A stretch of DNA of 64,000 nucleotides from Lacisediminimonas profundi (GCF_008831265.1 NZ_VTTH01000008.1:1-64000); one strand, 5' to 3'. Counted from the first letter of the stretch, positions 9,046-18,829 are shown. Notes: a model not told the origin generated them from the sequence alone. Program-made: numbers and translations.

Positions 9046-10884
9046 ATGCGTCGCCACGCCCACTCCAACGCCACGCACGAACAATCTGCTCCACCGGGAA
9101 ATCGCAACGACTGGCAGACCCTCAGGACGCTATTGCCCTATCTGTGGCAATACAAATGGCGGATGTCGCTGGCGCTGGTTTTTCTGGTCAGCGCCAAACT
9201 GGCCAACGTCGGCGTTCCGCTGGTACTGAAACAGCTGGTCGATGCGCTCACCATCAGTCCGTCGCATCCCCAGGCATTGCTGGTGCTGCCCCTCGGGCTT
9301 CTGGTGGCATATGGCGCGCTGCGGCTGGGAACGACGTTCTTTACCGAAATGCGCGAATTTGTATTCGCCAAGGTCACCCAGCGCGCAGTGCGGACCATCG
9401 CGCTCAGGGTTTTCCGTCACTTGCATTCGCTGTCGCTGCGCTTTCACCTCAACCGCCAGACCGGCGGCATGACACGCGACATCGAGCGCGGCACGCGGGG
9501 CATTTCATCGCTCGTATCCTATACCCTGTTCAGCATCTTGCCGACGCTGATCGAGATCACGCTGGTGCTCGGATACCTGATCCTGAACTACGACATCTGG
9601 TTTTCGGCGATCACCGCAATCGCGCTGGTCGCCTACATCGGATACACGGTGCTCGTCACCGAGTGGCGCACGCATTTCCGGCGCACCATGAACGATCTGG
9701 ATTCCAGGGCAAACACGCGCGCCATCGATTCGCTGATCAACTACGAAACGGTCAAATATTTCGGCAACGAGGATTACGAAGCGCGCCGCTACGACGAAGG
9801 GCTGCAGCGTTATGAAGCGGCGGCAGTACGGTCGCAGACCTCGCTGTCGCTGCTCAACACCGGACAGTCGGCCATCATCGCCGTCGCCGTCACCCTGATC
9901 CTGTGGCGTGCCACTCTCGGCGTGATCGACGGCAGCATGTCGCTGGGCGACCTGGTCCTGGTCAATGCGTTCATGATCCAGCTTTACATTCCCTTGAATT
10001 TCCTTGGCGTCATATACCGCGAGATCAAGCAGAGCATGGCTGACATGGAGCGCATGTTTTCGCTGATGGACCAGCACCGCGAAGTCAGCGACTCGCCGCA
10101 GGCCAGGCCGCTGCAGATCCGCGGCGCTGAAGTCCGTTTCGACGCTGTCGATTTCAGCTACGAGCCGGACCGGAAGATCCTGTTCGGCGTCGATTTCACC
10201 ATCCCGGCCGGCCACACGATGGCTGTCGTGGGACATAGCGGTTCCGGAAAATCCACCCTGTCACGCTTGTTGTTCCGCTTCTACGACGTCGGGAGTGGCG
10301 CCATCACCATCGACGGCCAGGACTTGCGCAACATCACCCAGTCCTCGTTGCGCGCAGCGATCGGCATCGTCCCGCAAGACACGGTCCTGTTCAACGACAC
10401 GATCGAATACAACATCGCCTACGGCAAGCCGGGCGCCAGCAAGGACGAAATCGTGGCCGCCGCCAAGGCCGCCTGCATACATGATTTCATCGCCAGCCTG
10501 CCGCAGGGATACGGTACCAGTGTCGGCGAACGCGGCCTGAAGTTGTCCGGCGGCGAGAAGCAACGCGTGGCGATCGCCCGTACCCTGCTGAAAAATCCCG
10601 CCATACTGATTTTCGACGAGGCGACCTCGGCGCTCGATTCGAAGGCGGAACAGGCAATCCAGGCGCAGCTGAAAGAGATTGCGAAGGATCGCACCACCCT
10701 CGTCATTGCGCATCGTCTGTCGACAATTGCTGATGCGCATCAGATCATCGTGATGGATCATGGCCATATCATTGAGCGTGGCACGCATGCCGAGCTGCTG
10801 GCCGCCGATGGCGCCTACGCACAGATGTGGCAGCGACAGCAGGCAGGACAGCAGGAGGGCCTGATTTTGTCGTCTCTCCCTTAG
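9046..10884 (+). CDS. Atm1/HMT1-type ABC exporter (membrane and ATPase domains fused)
   Basis: A 612-residue half-transporter of the heavy-metal/Atm1 subfamily, thought to export glutathione-based sulfur or metal conjugates and to work as a dimer. The N-terminal third contains six hydrophobic segments starting near VFLVSAKLANVGVPL. The ATPase domain has Walker A GHSGSGKST near residue 396, signature LSGGEKQR near 499, Walker B ILIFDEATSALD near 520 and the switch His in VIAHRLSTI. VGERGLKLSGGEKQRVAIART and the NYETVKYFGNE segment in the membrane domain are Atm1-like hallmarks. The C-terminal tail RQQAGQQEG is encoded by an imperfect 12-bp repeat (10834-10857). Confidence 0.9.
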   Translation: MRRHAHSNATHEQSAPPGNRNDWQTLRTLLPYLWQYKWRMSLALVFLVSAKLANVGVPLVLKQLVDALTISPSHPQALLVLPLGLLVAYGALRLGTTFFTEMREFVFAKVTQRAVRTIALRVFRHLHSLSLRFHLNRQTGGMTRDIERGTRGISSLVSYTLFSILPTLIEITLVLGYLILNYDIWFSAITAIALVAYIGYTVLVTEWRTHFRRTMNDLDSRANTRAIDSLINYETVKYFGNEDYEARRYDEGLQRYEAAAVRSQTSLSLLNTGQSAIIAVAVTLILWRATLGVIDGSMSLGDLVLVNAFMIQLYIPLNFLGVIYREIKQSMADMERMFSLMDQHREVSDSPQARPLQIRGAEVRFDAVDFSYEPDRKILFGVDFTIPAGHTMAVVGHSGSGKSTLSRLLFRFYDVGSGAITIDGQDLRNITQSSLRAAIGIVPQDTVLFNDTIEYNIAYGKPGASKDEIVAAAKAACIHDFIASLPQGYGTSVGERGLKLSGGEKQRVAIARTLLKNPAILIFDEATSALDSKAEQAIQAQLKEIAKDRTTLVIAHRLSTIADAHQIIVMDHGHIIERGTHAELLAADGAYAQMWQRQQAGQQEGLILSSLP

Positions 10885-10895
10885 TCCGACGCGTT

Positions 10896-10913
10896 GCTGC
10901 CGTTGTCGGCAGC
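10896..10913 (+). terminator. Weak hairpin after the ABC exporter gene
   Basis: GCTGCCG (10896-10902) pairs with CGGCAGC (10907-10913) with a TTGT loop, 12 bases past the stop codon. The T content after it is modest, so its strength as a terminator is doubtful. Confidence 0.4.
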
Positions 10914-10941
10914 TTGAGTTCCTGTTATTTGCGGAGCATGC

Positions 10942-12225
10942 ATGGTCGCTTATCAGCCGCTTTCCTTTCTCCAGTCCCAGCCCTGTGGCCCATGGGAGGT
11001 TTATCTCGAGCAGATCGACAGGGTCACGCCGCATCTCGGCCACCTCGCGCGCTGGATAGACACATTGAAGCATCCCAAGCGCATCCTGATTGTCGATGTT
11101 CCGATAGAGCGGGATGACGGCTCGATTGCGCATTTCGAAGGCTATCGGGTGCAGCACAACACCTCGCGCGGTCCGGGCAAGGGCGGGGTACGCTTTCATC
11201 AGGACGTCACCCTGTCGGAGGTCATGGCGCTTTCGGCCTGGATGACGGTCAAGAACGCGGCCGTCAATGTGCCATATGGCGGCGCCAAAGGCGGTATCCG
11301 GGTCGATCCGAAGCAATTGTCGATGGCCGAACTGCAGCGCATGACGCGCCGCTATACCAGCGAGATCCAGATCATCATCGGGCCCATGAAGGATATTCCG
11401 GCGCCCGACGTCAACACCAATGAGCAGATCATGGCCTGGATGATGGACACCTATTCGGTGAACGAAGGCAGCACCACTACCGGCGTGGTAACCGGGAAGC
11501 CGGTTTCGCTTGGCGGAAGCCTGGGCCGGCAGGAAGCGACTGGCCGCGGGGTGTTCGTGGTGGGATGTGAAGTGGCGGCGCTGCGGGGACTGGATGTCGC
11601 CGGCATGCGCGTGGCCATACAGGGCTTCGGCAATGTCGGCGGCGTTGCTGCGCGGTTGTTCGCGCAATCCGGCGCTCTGGTGGTCGCCATACAGGACCAC
11701 GAAGCGGCGATCGTCAACGAGGGTGGGATCGACGTCAATGCCCTGCTGGGGCACGCGCGCAGCAGTGGCAGCGTTGCCGGGTTTGCGGGCGCTACCCGGC
11801 TCGACAATCGTGACGAGTTCTGGGAGATCGACTGTGACATGCTGATCCCCGCCGCGCTGGAGCAGCAGATCACCGCAGCGAATGCGGGGAAAATCAAGGC
11901 TTCGATCGTGCTCGAAGGCGCCAACGGACCGACGACGCCGGCGGCCGACGACATACTGGCCGAGCGCGGCATCCTGGTGGTGCCGGACGTGATTGCGAAT
12001 GCCGGCGGCGTCACGGTCAGCTATTTCGAATGGGTGCAGGACTTCTCCAGTTTCTTCTGGACCGAGGATGAAATCAACCAGCGCCTGACCCGGATCATGA
12101 AGGAAGCCTTGGCAGCGGTATGGCAACTGGCTGCGGACCGCAAGGTGTCGCTGCGCACGGCCGCGTTCATCGTTGGCTGCACCCGGGTGTTGCAGGCGCG
12201 GGAGATGCGCGGACTCTATCCGTGA
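10942..12225 (+). CDS. gdhA: Glutamate dehydrogenase (Glu/Leu/Phe/Val dehydrogenase family)
   Basis: A 427-residue hexameric-type dehydrogenase that interconverts glutamate with 2-oxoglutarate and ammonia. [17 protein letters not shown] and [11 protein letters not shown] carry the substrate-binding lysines, with the catalytic lysine near residue 113, and PAPDVNT holds the catalytic Asp. The Rossmann motif is in IQGFGNVGG near residue 231. Family segments [13 protein letters not shown] and [15 protein letters not shown] are intact. The length fits the approximately 420-residue catabolic/NAD-type enzymes. It directly precedes a glutamate/aspartate uptake operon, which suggests a catabolic role; the coenzyme is not certain from sequence. 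Confidence 0.93.
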   Translation: MVAYQPLSFLQSQPCGPWEVYLEQIDRVTPHLGHLARWIDTLKHPKRILIVDVPIERDDGSIAHFEGYRVQHNTSRGPGKGGVRFHQDVTLSEVMALSAWMTVKNAAVNVPYGGAKGGIRVDPKQLSMAELQRMTRRYTSEIQIIIGPMKDIPAPDVNTNEQIMAWMMDTYSVNEGSTTTGVVTGKPVSLGGSLGRQEATGRGVFVVGCEVAALRGLDVAGMRVAIQGFGNVGGVAARLFAQSGALVVAIQDHEAAIVNEGGIDVNALLGHARSSGSVAGFAGATRLDNRDEFWEIDCDMLIPAALEQQITAANAGKIKASIVLEGANGPTTPAADDILAERGILVVPDVIANAGGVTVSYFEWVQDFSSFFWTEDEINQRLTRIMKEALAAVWQLAADRKVSLRTAAFIVGCTRVLQAREMRGLYP

Positions 12226-12301
12226 ATCTCCCGAAACGAGTTCGCCTGCCGGCCTCCCTTTTGCTACACTAGCCCGATTGGCAAAACGGCAAGGAGAGGC
12301 A

Positions 12302-13234
12302 ATGAAGGCATCCAGGTTGGTGGCAGTAGTGATTGGAGCGGGTTTGCTCGCCGGTGCCGCGACGGCCCAGGAATTGACCGGTACGCTCAAGAAAATCAAG
12401 GACACCGGCAGCGTCACGCTGGGCGTGCGCGATTCCTCGATTCCGTTTTCCTATCTCGATGACAAGCAGTCCTACCAGGGCTACTCGATCGACCTCTGCC
12501 TGCGCACGGTCACGGCCATTCAGAAGCAACTCGGCCTGACGGCCCTGAATGTGAAGATGAACCCGGTCACGTCGTCCACCCGCATACCGCTGATGGCCAA
12601 CGGCACGGTCGACCTCGAGTGCGGTTCCACCACCAACAACCTGGAACGGCAAAAGCAGGTGGCTTTTGCACCCACCACCTTCGTCACGGCGAATCGTCTG
12701 CTGGCGAAGAAAAGTGCGAATATCACCAAGCTTGATGACATGAAGGGGAAGACCCTGGTGTCAACGGCTGGCACGGCGAATCTGAAACAGGTGACCGCAC
12801 TGAACGCCGAGCGCAAGCTGGGAATGAACATCCTCGCCGCCAAGGATCATGCGGAAGGATTCCTGATGGTGGAGACCGGGCGCGCCGTCGCTTTTGCCAT
12901 GGACGACATCCTGCTTTCGTCGCTGGCCGCCAGTTCGAAGTCGCCGAACGACTATGCGATCACCAAGGAATCCCTGTCGGTCGAACCGTACGGCATCATG
13001 ATGCGTCGAGGCGACGAGCCGTTCAAGAAGGCTGTCGACAGCGCCATCATCAAGCTGATGAAGTCCGGAGAGATCAACAAGATCTATGCGAAGTGGTTCC
13101 AGTCGCCTATCCCGCCGAAAGGGGTCAACCTGTCGATACCGATGAGCGAACAACTCAAGGCGGTGATCGCCAATCCGACCGACTCGGGCGATCCCGCCAC
13201 CTACGCAGCCGTTCCCCCGACCCAGAAAAAATAG
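12302..13234 (+). CDS. gltI: Glutamate/aspartate ABC transporter, periplasmic binding protein
   Basis: A 310-residue solute-binding protein of family 3. The signal peptide MKASRLVAVVIGAGLLAGAATAQ is followed by the typical LTGTLKKIKDTGSVTLGVRDSSIPFSY and later GTVDLECGSTTNN, seen in GltI orthologues. The ATG at 12302 follows a strong AAGGAGAGG. It is the first gene of gltIJKL, 43 bases ahead of the permease gene, so it is likely the most abundant product of the operon. The neighbours make glutamate and aspartate the most likely ligands. Confidence 0.92.
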   Translation: MKASRLVAVVIGAGLLAGAATAQELTGTLKKIKDTGSVTLGVRDSSIPFSYLDDKQSYQGYSIDLCLRTVTAIQKQLGLTALNVKMNPVTSSTRIPLMANGTVDLECGSTTNNLERQKQVAFAPTTFVTANRLLAKKSANITKLDDMKGKTLVSTAGTANLKQVTALNAERKLGMNILAAKDHAEGFLMVETGRAVAFAMDDILLSSLAASSKSPNDYAITKESLSVEPYGIMMRRGDEPFKKAVDSAIIKLMKSGEINKIYAKWFQSPIPPKGVNLSIPMSEQLKAVIANPTDSGDPATYAAVPPTQKK

Positions 13235-13277
13235 GCCTGGTGCCTGTCGTGGCCAAGGTCAAGCCTGAGGGGTTAGC

Positions 13278-14027
13278 TTGAACTACAACTGGAACTGGCG
13301 GATCTTCTGGGAGGTTTCCCCCGACGCCGCCGGAACCTATCTCGACACTTTGCTCAGCGGCCTGCTGTGGACCATTGCGACCTCGATGTCGGCCTGGATC
13401 ATGGCGCTGCTGCTGGGCGCCATTGTCGGCACTTTGCGCACCGTCCCGCACCGCTGGCTGGTCGCCCTGGCCAACGCCTGGATCGAGCTGTTCCGGAATA
13501 TCCCGCTGCTGGTCCAGATGTTCCTCTGGTACTTCGTTGTGCCCGAGTTGCTGCCCACTGCTGCCGGAGACTGGATAAAAGGCCTGCCCAATTCGGCTTT
13601 CATCACCGCCGTGCTTTGTCTTGGTTTTTTCACGTCGAGCCGGATTGCCGTGCAGGTCGCGGCCGGCATCGGCTCGCTGCCGCGGGGACAGCGGCTCGCC
13701 GCGCAGGCGCTGGGCCTGACCACGCTGCAGACCTACCGTCATGTGCTGCTGCCGATGGCGTTTCGCATCATCATCCCGCCATTGACCAGCGAATTCCTCA
13801 ACATCATCAAGAACAGTGCGGTCGCGCTCACGATCGGATTGATGGAGTTGACCGCGAGGGCGCGGTCAATGCAGGAATTCAGTTTTCAGGTGTTCGAGGC
13901 ATTCACCGCGGCCACCCTGATTTACGTCGCGTTGAACGTGGTCGTCGTTCTCCTGATGAACAGGCTGGAACGCAACTTCGCTGTTCCCGGATACATCAGC
14001 CGCAGCAATCCGGGCGGAGGGCACTGA
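13278..14027 (+). CDS. gltJ: Glutamate/aspartate ABC transporter permease GltJ
   Basis: A 249-residue inner-membrane permease of the His/Glu/Gln subfamily. Hydrophobic segments begin at TLLSGLLWTIATSMSAWIMALLLGAIVGTL. The ATPase-coupling EAA-like region is QVAAGIGSLPRGQRLAAQALGLTTLQTYRHVLLP. The N-terminus MNYNWNWRIFWEVSPDAAGTY is typical of GltJ and fixes the start at TTG 13278, preceded by GAGG. Its stop codon is immediately followed by the next gene's TTG start, which suggests translational coupling with gltK. Confidence 0.92.
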   Translation: MNYNWNWRIFWEVSPDAAGTYLDTLLSGLLWTIATSMSAWIMALLLGAIVGTLRTVPHRWLVALANAWIELFRNIPLLVQMFLWYFVVPELLPTAAGDWIKGLPNSAFITAVLCLGFFTSSRIAVQVAAGIGSLPRGQRLAAQALGLTTLQTYRHVLLPMAFRIIIPPLTSEFLNIIKNSAVALTIGLMELTARARSMQEFSFQVFEAFTAATLIYVALNVVVVLLMNRLERNFAVPGYISRSNPGGGH

Positions 14028-14717
14028 TTGTCCAGCTTCGATTTCAATGTGATCGAGCGTTCCTGGGTCTACCTGTTCACGACGGGGATGAGCTTCACGC
14101 TGCAGTTGACCGTGCTGGCGATGATCGGCGGTCTCGTGTTCGGCACGGCACTGGCGATGATGAGGCTGTCCCGTTTCCGGGCGCTCTCGCTGGCAGCTGC
14201 AGGCTATGTGAACCTGATCCGCTCCATACCGCTGGTACTCGTCATCTTCTGGTTCTATTTCCTGGTCCCTTACATCGGCGCCTGGCTGATCGGCGCGAGC
14301 GAGCCGATCAGGGTCGGCGCCTTCTCCTCATCGTTGATCACGTTCATCCTGTTCGAGGCCGCGTACTACTGCGAAATCATGCGTGCCGGTATCCAGTCGG
14401 TTCCGCGCGGACAGGTCAGCGCCGCCCAGGCGCTCGGAATGAATTACTGGCAGGCCATGGCGAACGTCGTCCTGCCACAAGCATTCCGCAACATGATTCC
14501 GGTCCTGCTGACCCAGACCATCGTGCTTTTCCAGGACGTCTCGCTGGTGTACGTGCTGTCGATCACTGATTTCGTCGGTGCTGCATCGAAGGTGGCGCAG
14601 CGCGATGGGCGACTGGTCGAGATGTACCTGTTCGTGGCGCTCGTCTATTTCGTCATCTGCTTCGGGCTTTCCTTGCTCGTGAAACGGTTGCAGAGGCGGG
14701 TGGCAATTGTGCGTTGA
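14028..14717 (+). CDS. gltK: Glutamate/aspartate ABC transporter permease GltK
   Basis: A 229-residue partner permease. FNVIERSWVYLFTTGMSFTL is the usual GltK N-terminus, and the coupling loop IMRAGIQSVPRGQVSAAQALGMNYWQ is intact. The start is a TTG abutting the TGA of gltJ (14025-14027), so ribosomes probably reinitiate; GGCGGAGGG just upstream within gltJ serves as binding site. Together with GltJ it forms the heterodimeric membrane channel of the transporter. Confidence 0.92.
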   Translation: MSSFDFNVIERSWVYLFTTGMSFTLQLTVLAMIGGLVFGTALAMMRLSRFRALSLAAAGYVNLIRSIPLVLVIFWFYFLVPYIGAWLIGASEPIRVGAFSSSLITFILFEAAYYCEIMRAGIQSVPRGQVSAAQALGMNYWQAMANVVLPQAFRNMIPVLLTQTIVLFQDVSLVYVLSITDFVGAASKVAQRDGRLVEMYLFVALVYFVICFGLSLLVKRLQRRVAIVR

Positions 14718-14784
14718 TCCTGCCTTGGGCCGGCGCCGCCCGACCGAAACAGACTTGCCTGCCTCACATGACTGGAAACACAAA

Positions 14785-15510
14785 ATGATCGAGATGAAAG
14801 ACGTCAGCAAATGGTACGGCAGCTTCCAGGTGCTGACCGATTGCAGCCTGTCGGTGAAGAAAGGCGAGGTTGTTGTGATCTGCGGCCCTTCCGGTTCTGG
14901 CAAGTCGACGCTGATCAAGACGGTCAACGGTCTGGAGCCGATCCAGAAGGGCGAGATCAGCGTCGACGGCATCCGCGTGAACGATCCGGGCACCAATCTT
15001 TCTGCATTGCGTGCCCGAATCGGCATGGTGTTCCAGAACTTCGAACTGTTCCCTCACCTGTCGGTCCGCGAAAACCTCACCTTGGCGCAGGTCAAGGTGC
15101 TCCGCCGCGGCAAGGACGAAGCAACGGCACGCGGGCTGCAATACCTGGATCGGGTCGGCTTGCTGGCCCACAAGGACAAGTTTCCCGGACAACTTTCCGG
15201 TGGCCAGCAGCAGCGCGTGGCAATTGCGCGCGCACTGTGCATGGATCCGATCGCCATGCTGTTCGACGAACCGACTTCAGCGCTTGACCCCGAAATGATC
15301 AACGAGGTCCTCGATGTCATGACGCAACTGGCCCGGGAAGGGATGACCATGATGGTCGTGACCCACGAGATGGGATTCGCCCGGCGGGTCGCGCACCGCG
15401 TCGTTTTCATGGACCACGGCCGGATCGTGGAAGACACGCAGAAGGACGTTTTTTTCGACACGCCGCAGTCCGACCGGGCGCGCGAATTTCTCACCAGGAT
15501 CATTCATTGA
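14785..15510 (+). CDS. gltL: Glutamate/aspartate ABC transporter ATPase
   Basis: A 241-residue cytoplasmic ATPase energising GltJK. It has Walker A GPSGSGKST near residues 34-42, the Q-loop segment GMVFQNFELFPHLS, signature LSGGQQQRVAIARAL near 138, Walker B AMLFDEPTSALDPEM and the His switch VTHEMGFARRV. The ATG at 14785 matches the conserved family start MIEMKDVSKWYG; an ATG farther upstream in the same frame would add a non-homologous tail. It is the last gene of gltIJKL, 67 bases after gltK. Confidence 0.93.
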   Translation: MIEMKDVSKWYGSFQVLTDCSLSVKKGEVVVICGPSGSGKSTLIKTVNGLEPIQKGEISVDGIRVNDPGTNLSALRARIGMVFQNFELFPHLSVRENLTLAQVKVLRRGKDEATARGLQYLDRVGLLAHKDKFPGQLSGGQQQRVAIARALCMDPIAMLFDEPTSALDPEMINEVLDVMTQLAREGMTMMVVTHEMGFARRVAHRVVFMDHGRIVEDTQKDVFFDTPQSDRAREFLTRIIH

Positions 15511-15587
15511 CTTCCGTGTCAGTGGCATCGGTTTGCACGCAATTGCGGTTATAGTTGTCGCCTTCGACGGCGCAAACAATTACCAGA

Positions 15588-16859
15588 ATGGATTACAAGA
15601 AGCTTTTGCTGGAGAGTTTCCAGCATGCGGTCGCTGCTGCCGACCCGCTCAAGATCGTTGCCGGACATCTTCCTCCGCCGCCAAAAGGCCGGACCCTCGT
15701 GGTCGGCGCTGGCAAGGCAGCGGCCAGCATGGCGCGGGCGGTGGAACTGGCATGGCCATCCGATGCTCAGCTGGAGGGCTTGGTCGTCACCCGCTATGCA
15801 CACGGCATGCCGACCACCCGGGTCACCGTCGTGGAGGCCGGTCATCCGGTTCCGGATGACGCTGGGGAAAAGGCGGCGGCGGAGATTGCACGCCGCGTTT
15901 CCGAACTGACCGAAGACGATCTGTTGATCGCTCTTGTTTCCGGCGGCGGGTCGAGCCTGCTGTCCCTGCCGGTTCCGGCCGTGGACATGGCAGACCTGAA
16001 GGCCGTCACCAAAGGGCTGCTGATGTCCGGCGCCCCCATCACCGACATGAACATCGTGCGCAAGCACCTGTCGCGCATACAGGGCGGCTGGTTGGCCGCA
16101 GCGTGCCGGGCACCGGTGCTTACACTGATTGTCAGCGATGTAACCGGCGACGACCCGAGTGCCATCGCCTCGGGCCCGACCTGTCCCGACCCATCGACTT
16201 ACCAGGACGCATTGAATGTCCTGCAGCGCTATGAGGTAAGGGCACCTGCTTCGGTGCAGCAACATTTGCAGTCAGGTGCAGCCGGGAATATCCCGGAAAC
16301 GCCCAAACCTGGCGACCCCTTGTTCGAGCGGGTGCGCAATCATGTCATTGCCACCGCACACCAGAGCCTGGAAGCTGGTGCTTCTTACTTCCGTGCGCAG
16401 GGCATCACCCCGGTCGTGCTGGGTGACACGGTCACCGGAGAGGCGGCCGAAGTCGCGAAAGTCTATGCGGCACTGGCGAAGGAAATCCGCCTCTACCAGC
16501 AGCCGTTCAAGGCGCCGGTCGCGCTGATTTCCGGCGGCGAGTGCACCGTGACCGTCAAAGGGAATGGACGGGGTGGGCGCTGCGTCGAATTTCTCGCTTC
16601 GCTGGCGGTCGAGCTCGGTGGTATGCCGGGTGTGCATGCATTGGCGGCCGATACTGACGGCATTGACGGCACGGAGGATAATGCGGGCGCTGTGTTGGGT
16701 CCGGATACCAAAGCGCGCGCCGAGGAAAAAGGACTGAACGCGCAAAAAATGCTGGCCAACAACGATGGCTACACTTATTTTTCGGGGCTCGGCGACCTGG
16801 TGCTTACCGGGCCGACAAGGACCAACGTCAACGACTACAGGGTCATCCTGATCGTCTAG
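15588..16859 (+). CDS. Glycerate 2-kinase (MOFRL family; often annotated hydroxypyruvate reductase TtuD)
   Basis: A 423-residue protein with the N-terminal DUF4147 kinase domain (VVGAGKAAASMARAVE; LVSGGGSSLLSLPVP) and C-terminal MOFRL domain (ISGGECTVTVKGNGRGGRCVEF; TDGIDGTEDNAGAVLGPDT). Such enzymes phosphorylate D-glycerate to 2-phosphoglycerate; the old name hydroxypyruvate reductase is a common misannotation. The start at 15588 gives the conserved MDYKKLLLESFQ. It stands alone between the glt operon and pyrC, without glyoxylate genes nearby, so its pathway here (tartrate, glyoxylate or serine cycle) is not shown by context. Confidence 0.87.
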   Translation: MDYKKLLLESFQHAVAAADPLKIVAGHLPPPPKGRTLVVGAGKAAASMARAVELAWPSDAQLEGLVVTRYAHGMPTTRVTVVEAGHPVPDDAGEKAAAEIARRVSELTEDDLLIALVSGGGSSLLSLPVPAVDMADLKAVTKGLLMSGAPITDMNIVRKHLSRIQGGWLAAACRAPVLTLIVSDVTGDDPSAIASGPTCPDPSTYQDALNVLQRYEVRAPASVQQHLQSGAAGNIPETPKPGDPLFERVRNHVIATAHQSLEAGASYFRAQGITPVVLGDTVTGEAAEVAKVYAALAKEIRLYQQPFKAPVALISGGECTVTVKGNGRGGRCVEFLASLAVELGGMPGVHALAADTDGIDGTEDNAGAVLGPDTKARAEEKGLNAQKMLANNDGYTYFSGLGDLVLTGPTRTNVNDYRVILIV

Positions 16860-16902
16860 AAAATGCGGCTGCCGCTGCTATTCAACGCTTCCAAGCTAGA
16901 CC

Positions 16903-17976
16903 ATGCAAATCGATTCAGATCACGATTCAGATAACAACGGCATCACCAACACCGTCACCATTACCCGCCCGGACGACTGGCACCTCCACCTGCGCGACGG
17001 GGCGACGCTGGCAAGCGTTCTTCCTCACACCGCACGACAGTTCGCGCGGGCAATCGTGATGCCCAACCTGCGGCCGCCGGTGACGACGACTGCCCAGGCG
17101 CTGGCCTATCGTGAACGGATCATGCAGGCCCTGCCGGCCGGCATGCGCTTCGAGCCGCTGATGACGCTGTACCTGACGGACATGACCTCCGGGGACGAGA
17201 TACGCCGGGCGCGGGAGAGCGGGTTCGTACATGCGGTCAAGCTTTACCCGGCAGGTGCAACCACCAATTCGGATGCGGGCGTGACCGACTTGCGAAAATG
17301 CAGGCAGGCGCTGGAAGCGATGCAGGAAGCGGGCATGCCGCTTCTGGTGCATGGCGAGGTGACCGATCCGGAAATCGATATTTTTGACCGGGAAGCGGTG
17401 TTCATCGATAGGGTGCTGACCCCGCTGCGGGCAGATTTCCCGGCCCTGAAGGTCGTGTTCGAGCACATCACGACCAAGGATGCCGCACACTACGTCCGTG
17501 ATGCGCAGGGGCCAGTCGCCGCTACCATCACCGCCCACCACCTGCTGTACAACCGCAACGAGATTTTCCGTGGCGGCATCCGCCCGCACTACTACTGCCT
17601 GCCGGTATTGAAGCGTGAGGAACACCGCTTGGCGCTGGTCGCGGCGGCAGTGTCCGGAAATTCGCGTTTCTTTCTTGGAACCGATTCGGCGCCCCATCCC
17701 AAGGGCCTGAAAGAACATGCCTGTGGCTGCGCCGGCTGTTACACGGCGCTGCATGCGCTGGAACTTTATGCGCAAGCCTTCGACCGGGCCGGTGCGCTCG
17801 ACAAGCTGGAAGGCTTTGCCAGCCTGCACGGACCGGCTTTCTATGGCTTGCCGGTGAATGTCGGGTCGATCACCATCGAACGCCAGGAATGGCAGGTTCC
17901 GGACGAACTTCCCATGGGTGAAGCCACGGTGGTGCCTCTCGACGGCGGCGGCAAGCTTGACTGGCGCGTGGCCTGA
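16903..17976 (+). CDS. pyrC: Dihydroorotase (class II)
   Basis: A 357-residue zinc amidohydrolase that cyclises carbamoyl-aspartate to dihydroorotate in pyrimidine synthesis. Zinc ligands are in [10 protein letters not shown] near residue 27, the carboxylated lysine in [14 protein letters not shown], further ligands in LLVHGEV and EHITTKDAA, and the catalytic Asp in [10 protein letters not shown]. The N-terminus carries about a dozen extra residues including DSDHDSDN, encoded by a 12-bp tandem duplication (16911-16934); in homologues the protein normally begins close to the [15 protein letters not shown] stretch. A later start is not available as ATG before the zinc motif. Confidence 0.94.
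   Translation: MQIDSDHDSDNNGITNTVTITRPDDWHLHLRDGATLASVLPHTARQFARAIVMPNLRPPVTTTAQALAYRERIMQALPAGMRFEPLMTLYLTDMTSGDEIRRARESGFVHAVKLYPAGATTNSDAGVTDLRKCRQALEAMQEAGMPLLVHGEVTDPEIDIFDREAVFIDRVLTPLRADFPALKVVFEHITTKDAAHYVRDAQGPVAATITAHHLLYNRNEIFRGGIRPHYYCLPVLKREEHRLALVAAAVSGNSRFFLGTDSAPHPKGLKEHACGCAGCYTALHALELYAQAFDRAGALDKLEGFASLHGPAFYGLPVNVGSITIERQEWQVPDELPMGEATVVPLDGGGKLDWRVA
16911..16934 (+). repeat. 12-bp tandem duplication at the pyrC 5' end
   Basis: CGATTCAGATCA and CGATTCAGATAA, 11 of 12 identical, adjacent. They begin nine bases after the pyrC ATG and encode the acidic DSDHDSDN insert. The length (four codons) keeps the frame. Confidence 0.75.
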
Positions 17977-18001
17977 TCCCCTTTCGCTGTACGGTGAGCT
18001 G

Positions 18002-18829
18002 ATGCCCGCCTCCTTTCTTGAGCCGATCGACTGGACGGCCCCGTGGCTGGGGCCCTACCTTGATACCGGGCGCCCCATCGCAGAGTCTCCAGACTGGCGC
18101 GCTGCGCTCAACCGGGCGGCGCAGCAAGGGCAACTCGTCAATTTCCAGGGCAGCCCGATTCAATTCGTGTCGCAGGAGTCCTTGCCAGACGGCGAGCCCT
18201 ACGAAGCGCACATCGGCCGCACCGGATGCGTGCCCACGCGGGAAAATCTTCATGACTTTTTCAATGCGCTGGTGTGGCTGACGTTCCCGCAAACCAAAGC
18301 ACGGCTCAATGAGTTGCAGTTCAATCAGTTGCAGTCGGAACTGGAAGTTCAGCCCGCCGGGAGCAGCTACAGGGTGGGAAACCGCCGGGGCGCGCTACGC
18401 GACGCGGCGACAATTTTCGATGAGAATTCAGCGCTACTGATTGCATTGGACGGCGAGGTGCCTGATGCCCTGGTCGCACGCCATTGGTCCGAGGTGTTCC
18501 TCGAGCGCAGGGACGATTTTGGACGCTTGTATGACGTCCTGCTTTTCGGTCATGCCCTGATGGAGAAGCTGGTGAAGCCCTATGCCAGCATTACCGCGCA
18601 TTGTTTTCCGCTGATTGGCCGGGATCTGCCGATACCCTGTTCGACTGCCGGCGCACGTGCGCAGCTGGATCAGCTTGCACGCTCCCAGTTATCCCCGGCA
18701 ACATCCACATCTTCATTCTTCCCCGTTCCGGTGCTCGGTTTTCCCGGATGGCATGAAGGGCAGGATCAAATGTTCTACGCCAACGAAGACGTGTTTCGAG
18801 TGGTGAAGCGAAAAAAAGCGAGCGGCTGA
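18002..18829 (+). CDS. DUF3025 domain protein
   Basis: A 275-residue soluble protein of the DUF3025 family, common in Beta- and Gammaproteobacteria and without a known function. Recognisable segments are LVNFQGSPIQFVSQESLPDGEPYEAHIG, ENLHDFFNALVWLTFPQTKARLNELQ and a C-terminal PVLGFPGWHEGQDQMFYANEDVFR. The start at 18002 gives MPASFLEPIDW; the frame is open farther up but overlaps pyrC. It follows pyrC by 25 bases, so the two are probably co-transcribed. A 15-bp coding repeat gives ELQFNQLQ. It ends at a bidirectional terminator. Confidence 0.85.
   Translation: MPASFLEPIDWTAPWLGPYLDTGRPIAESPDWRAALNRAAQQGQLVNFQGSPIQFVSQESLPDGEPYEAHIGRTGCVPTRENLHDFFNALVWLTFPQTKARLNELQFNQLQSELEVQPAGSSYRVGNRRGALRDAATIFDENSALLIALDGEVPDALVARHWSEVFLERRDDFGRLYDVLLFGHALMEKLVKPYASITAHCFPLIGRDLPIPCSTAGARAQLDQLARSQLSPATSTSSFFPVPVLGFPGWHEGQDQMFYANEDVFRVVKRKKASG

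Noticed and set aside
10261-12417. Open minus-strand frame of about 700 codons opposite the ABC exporter and gdhA
   Set aside because: It runs across the boundary of two real genes and has no recognisable domain.
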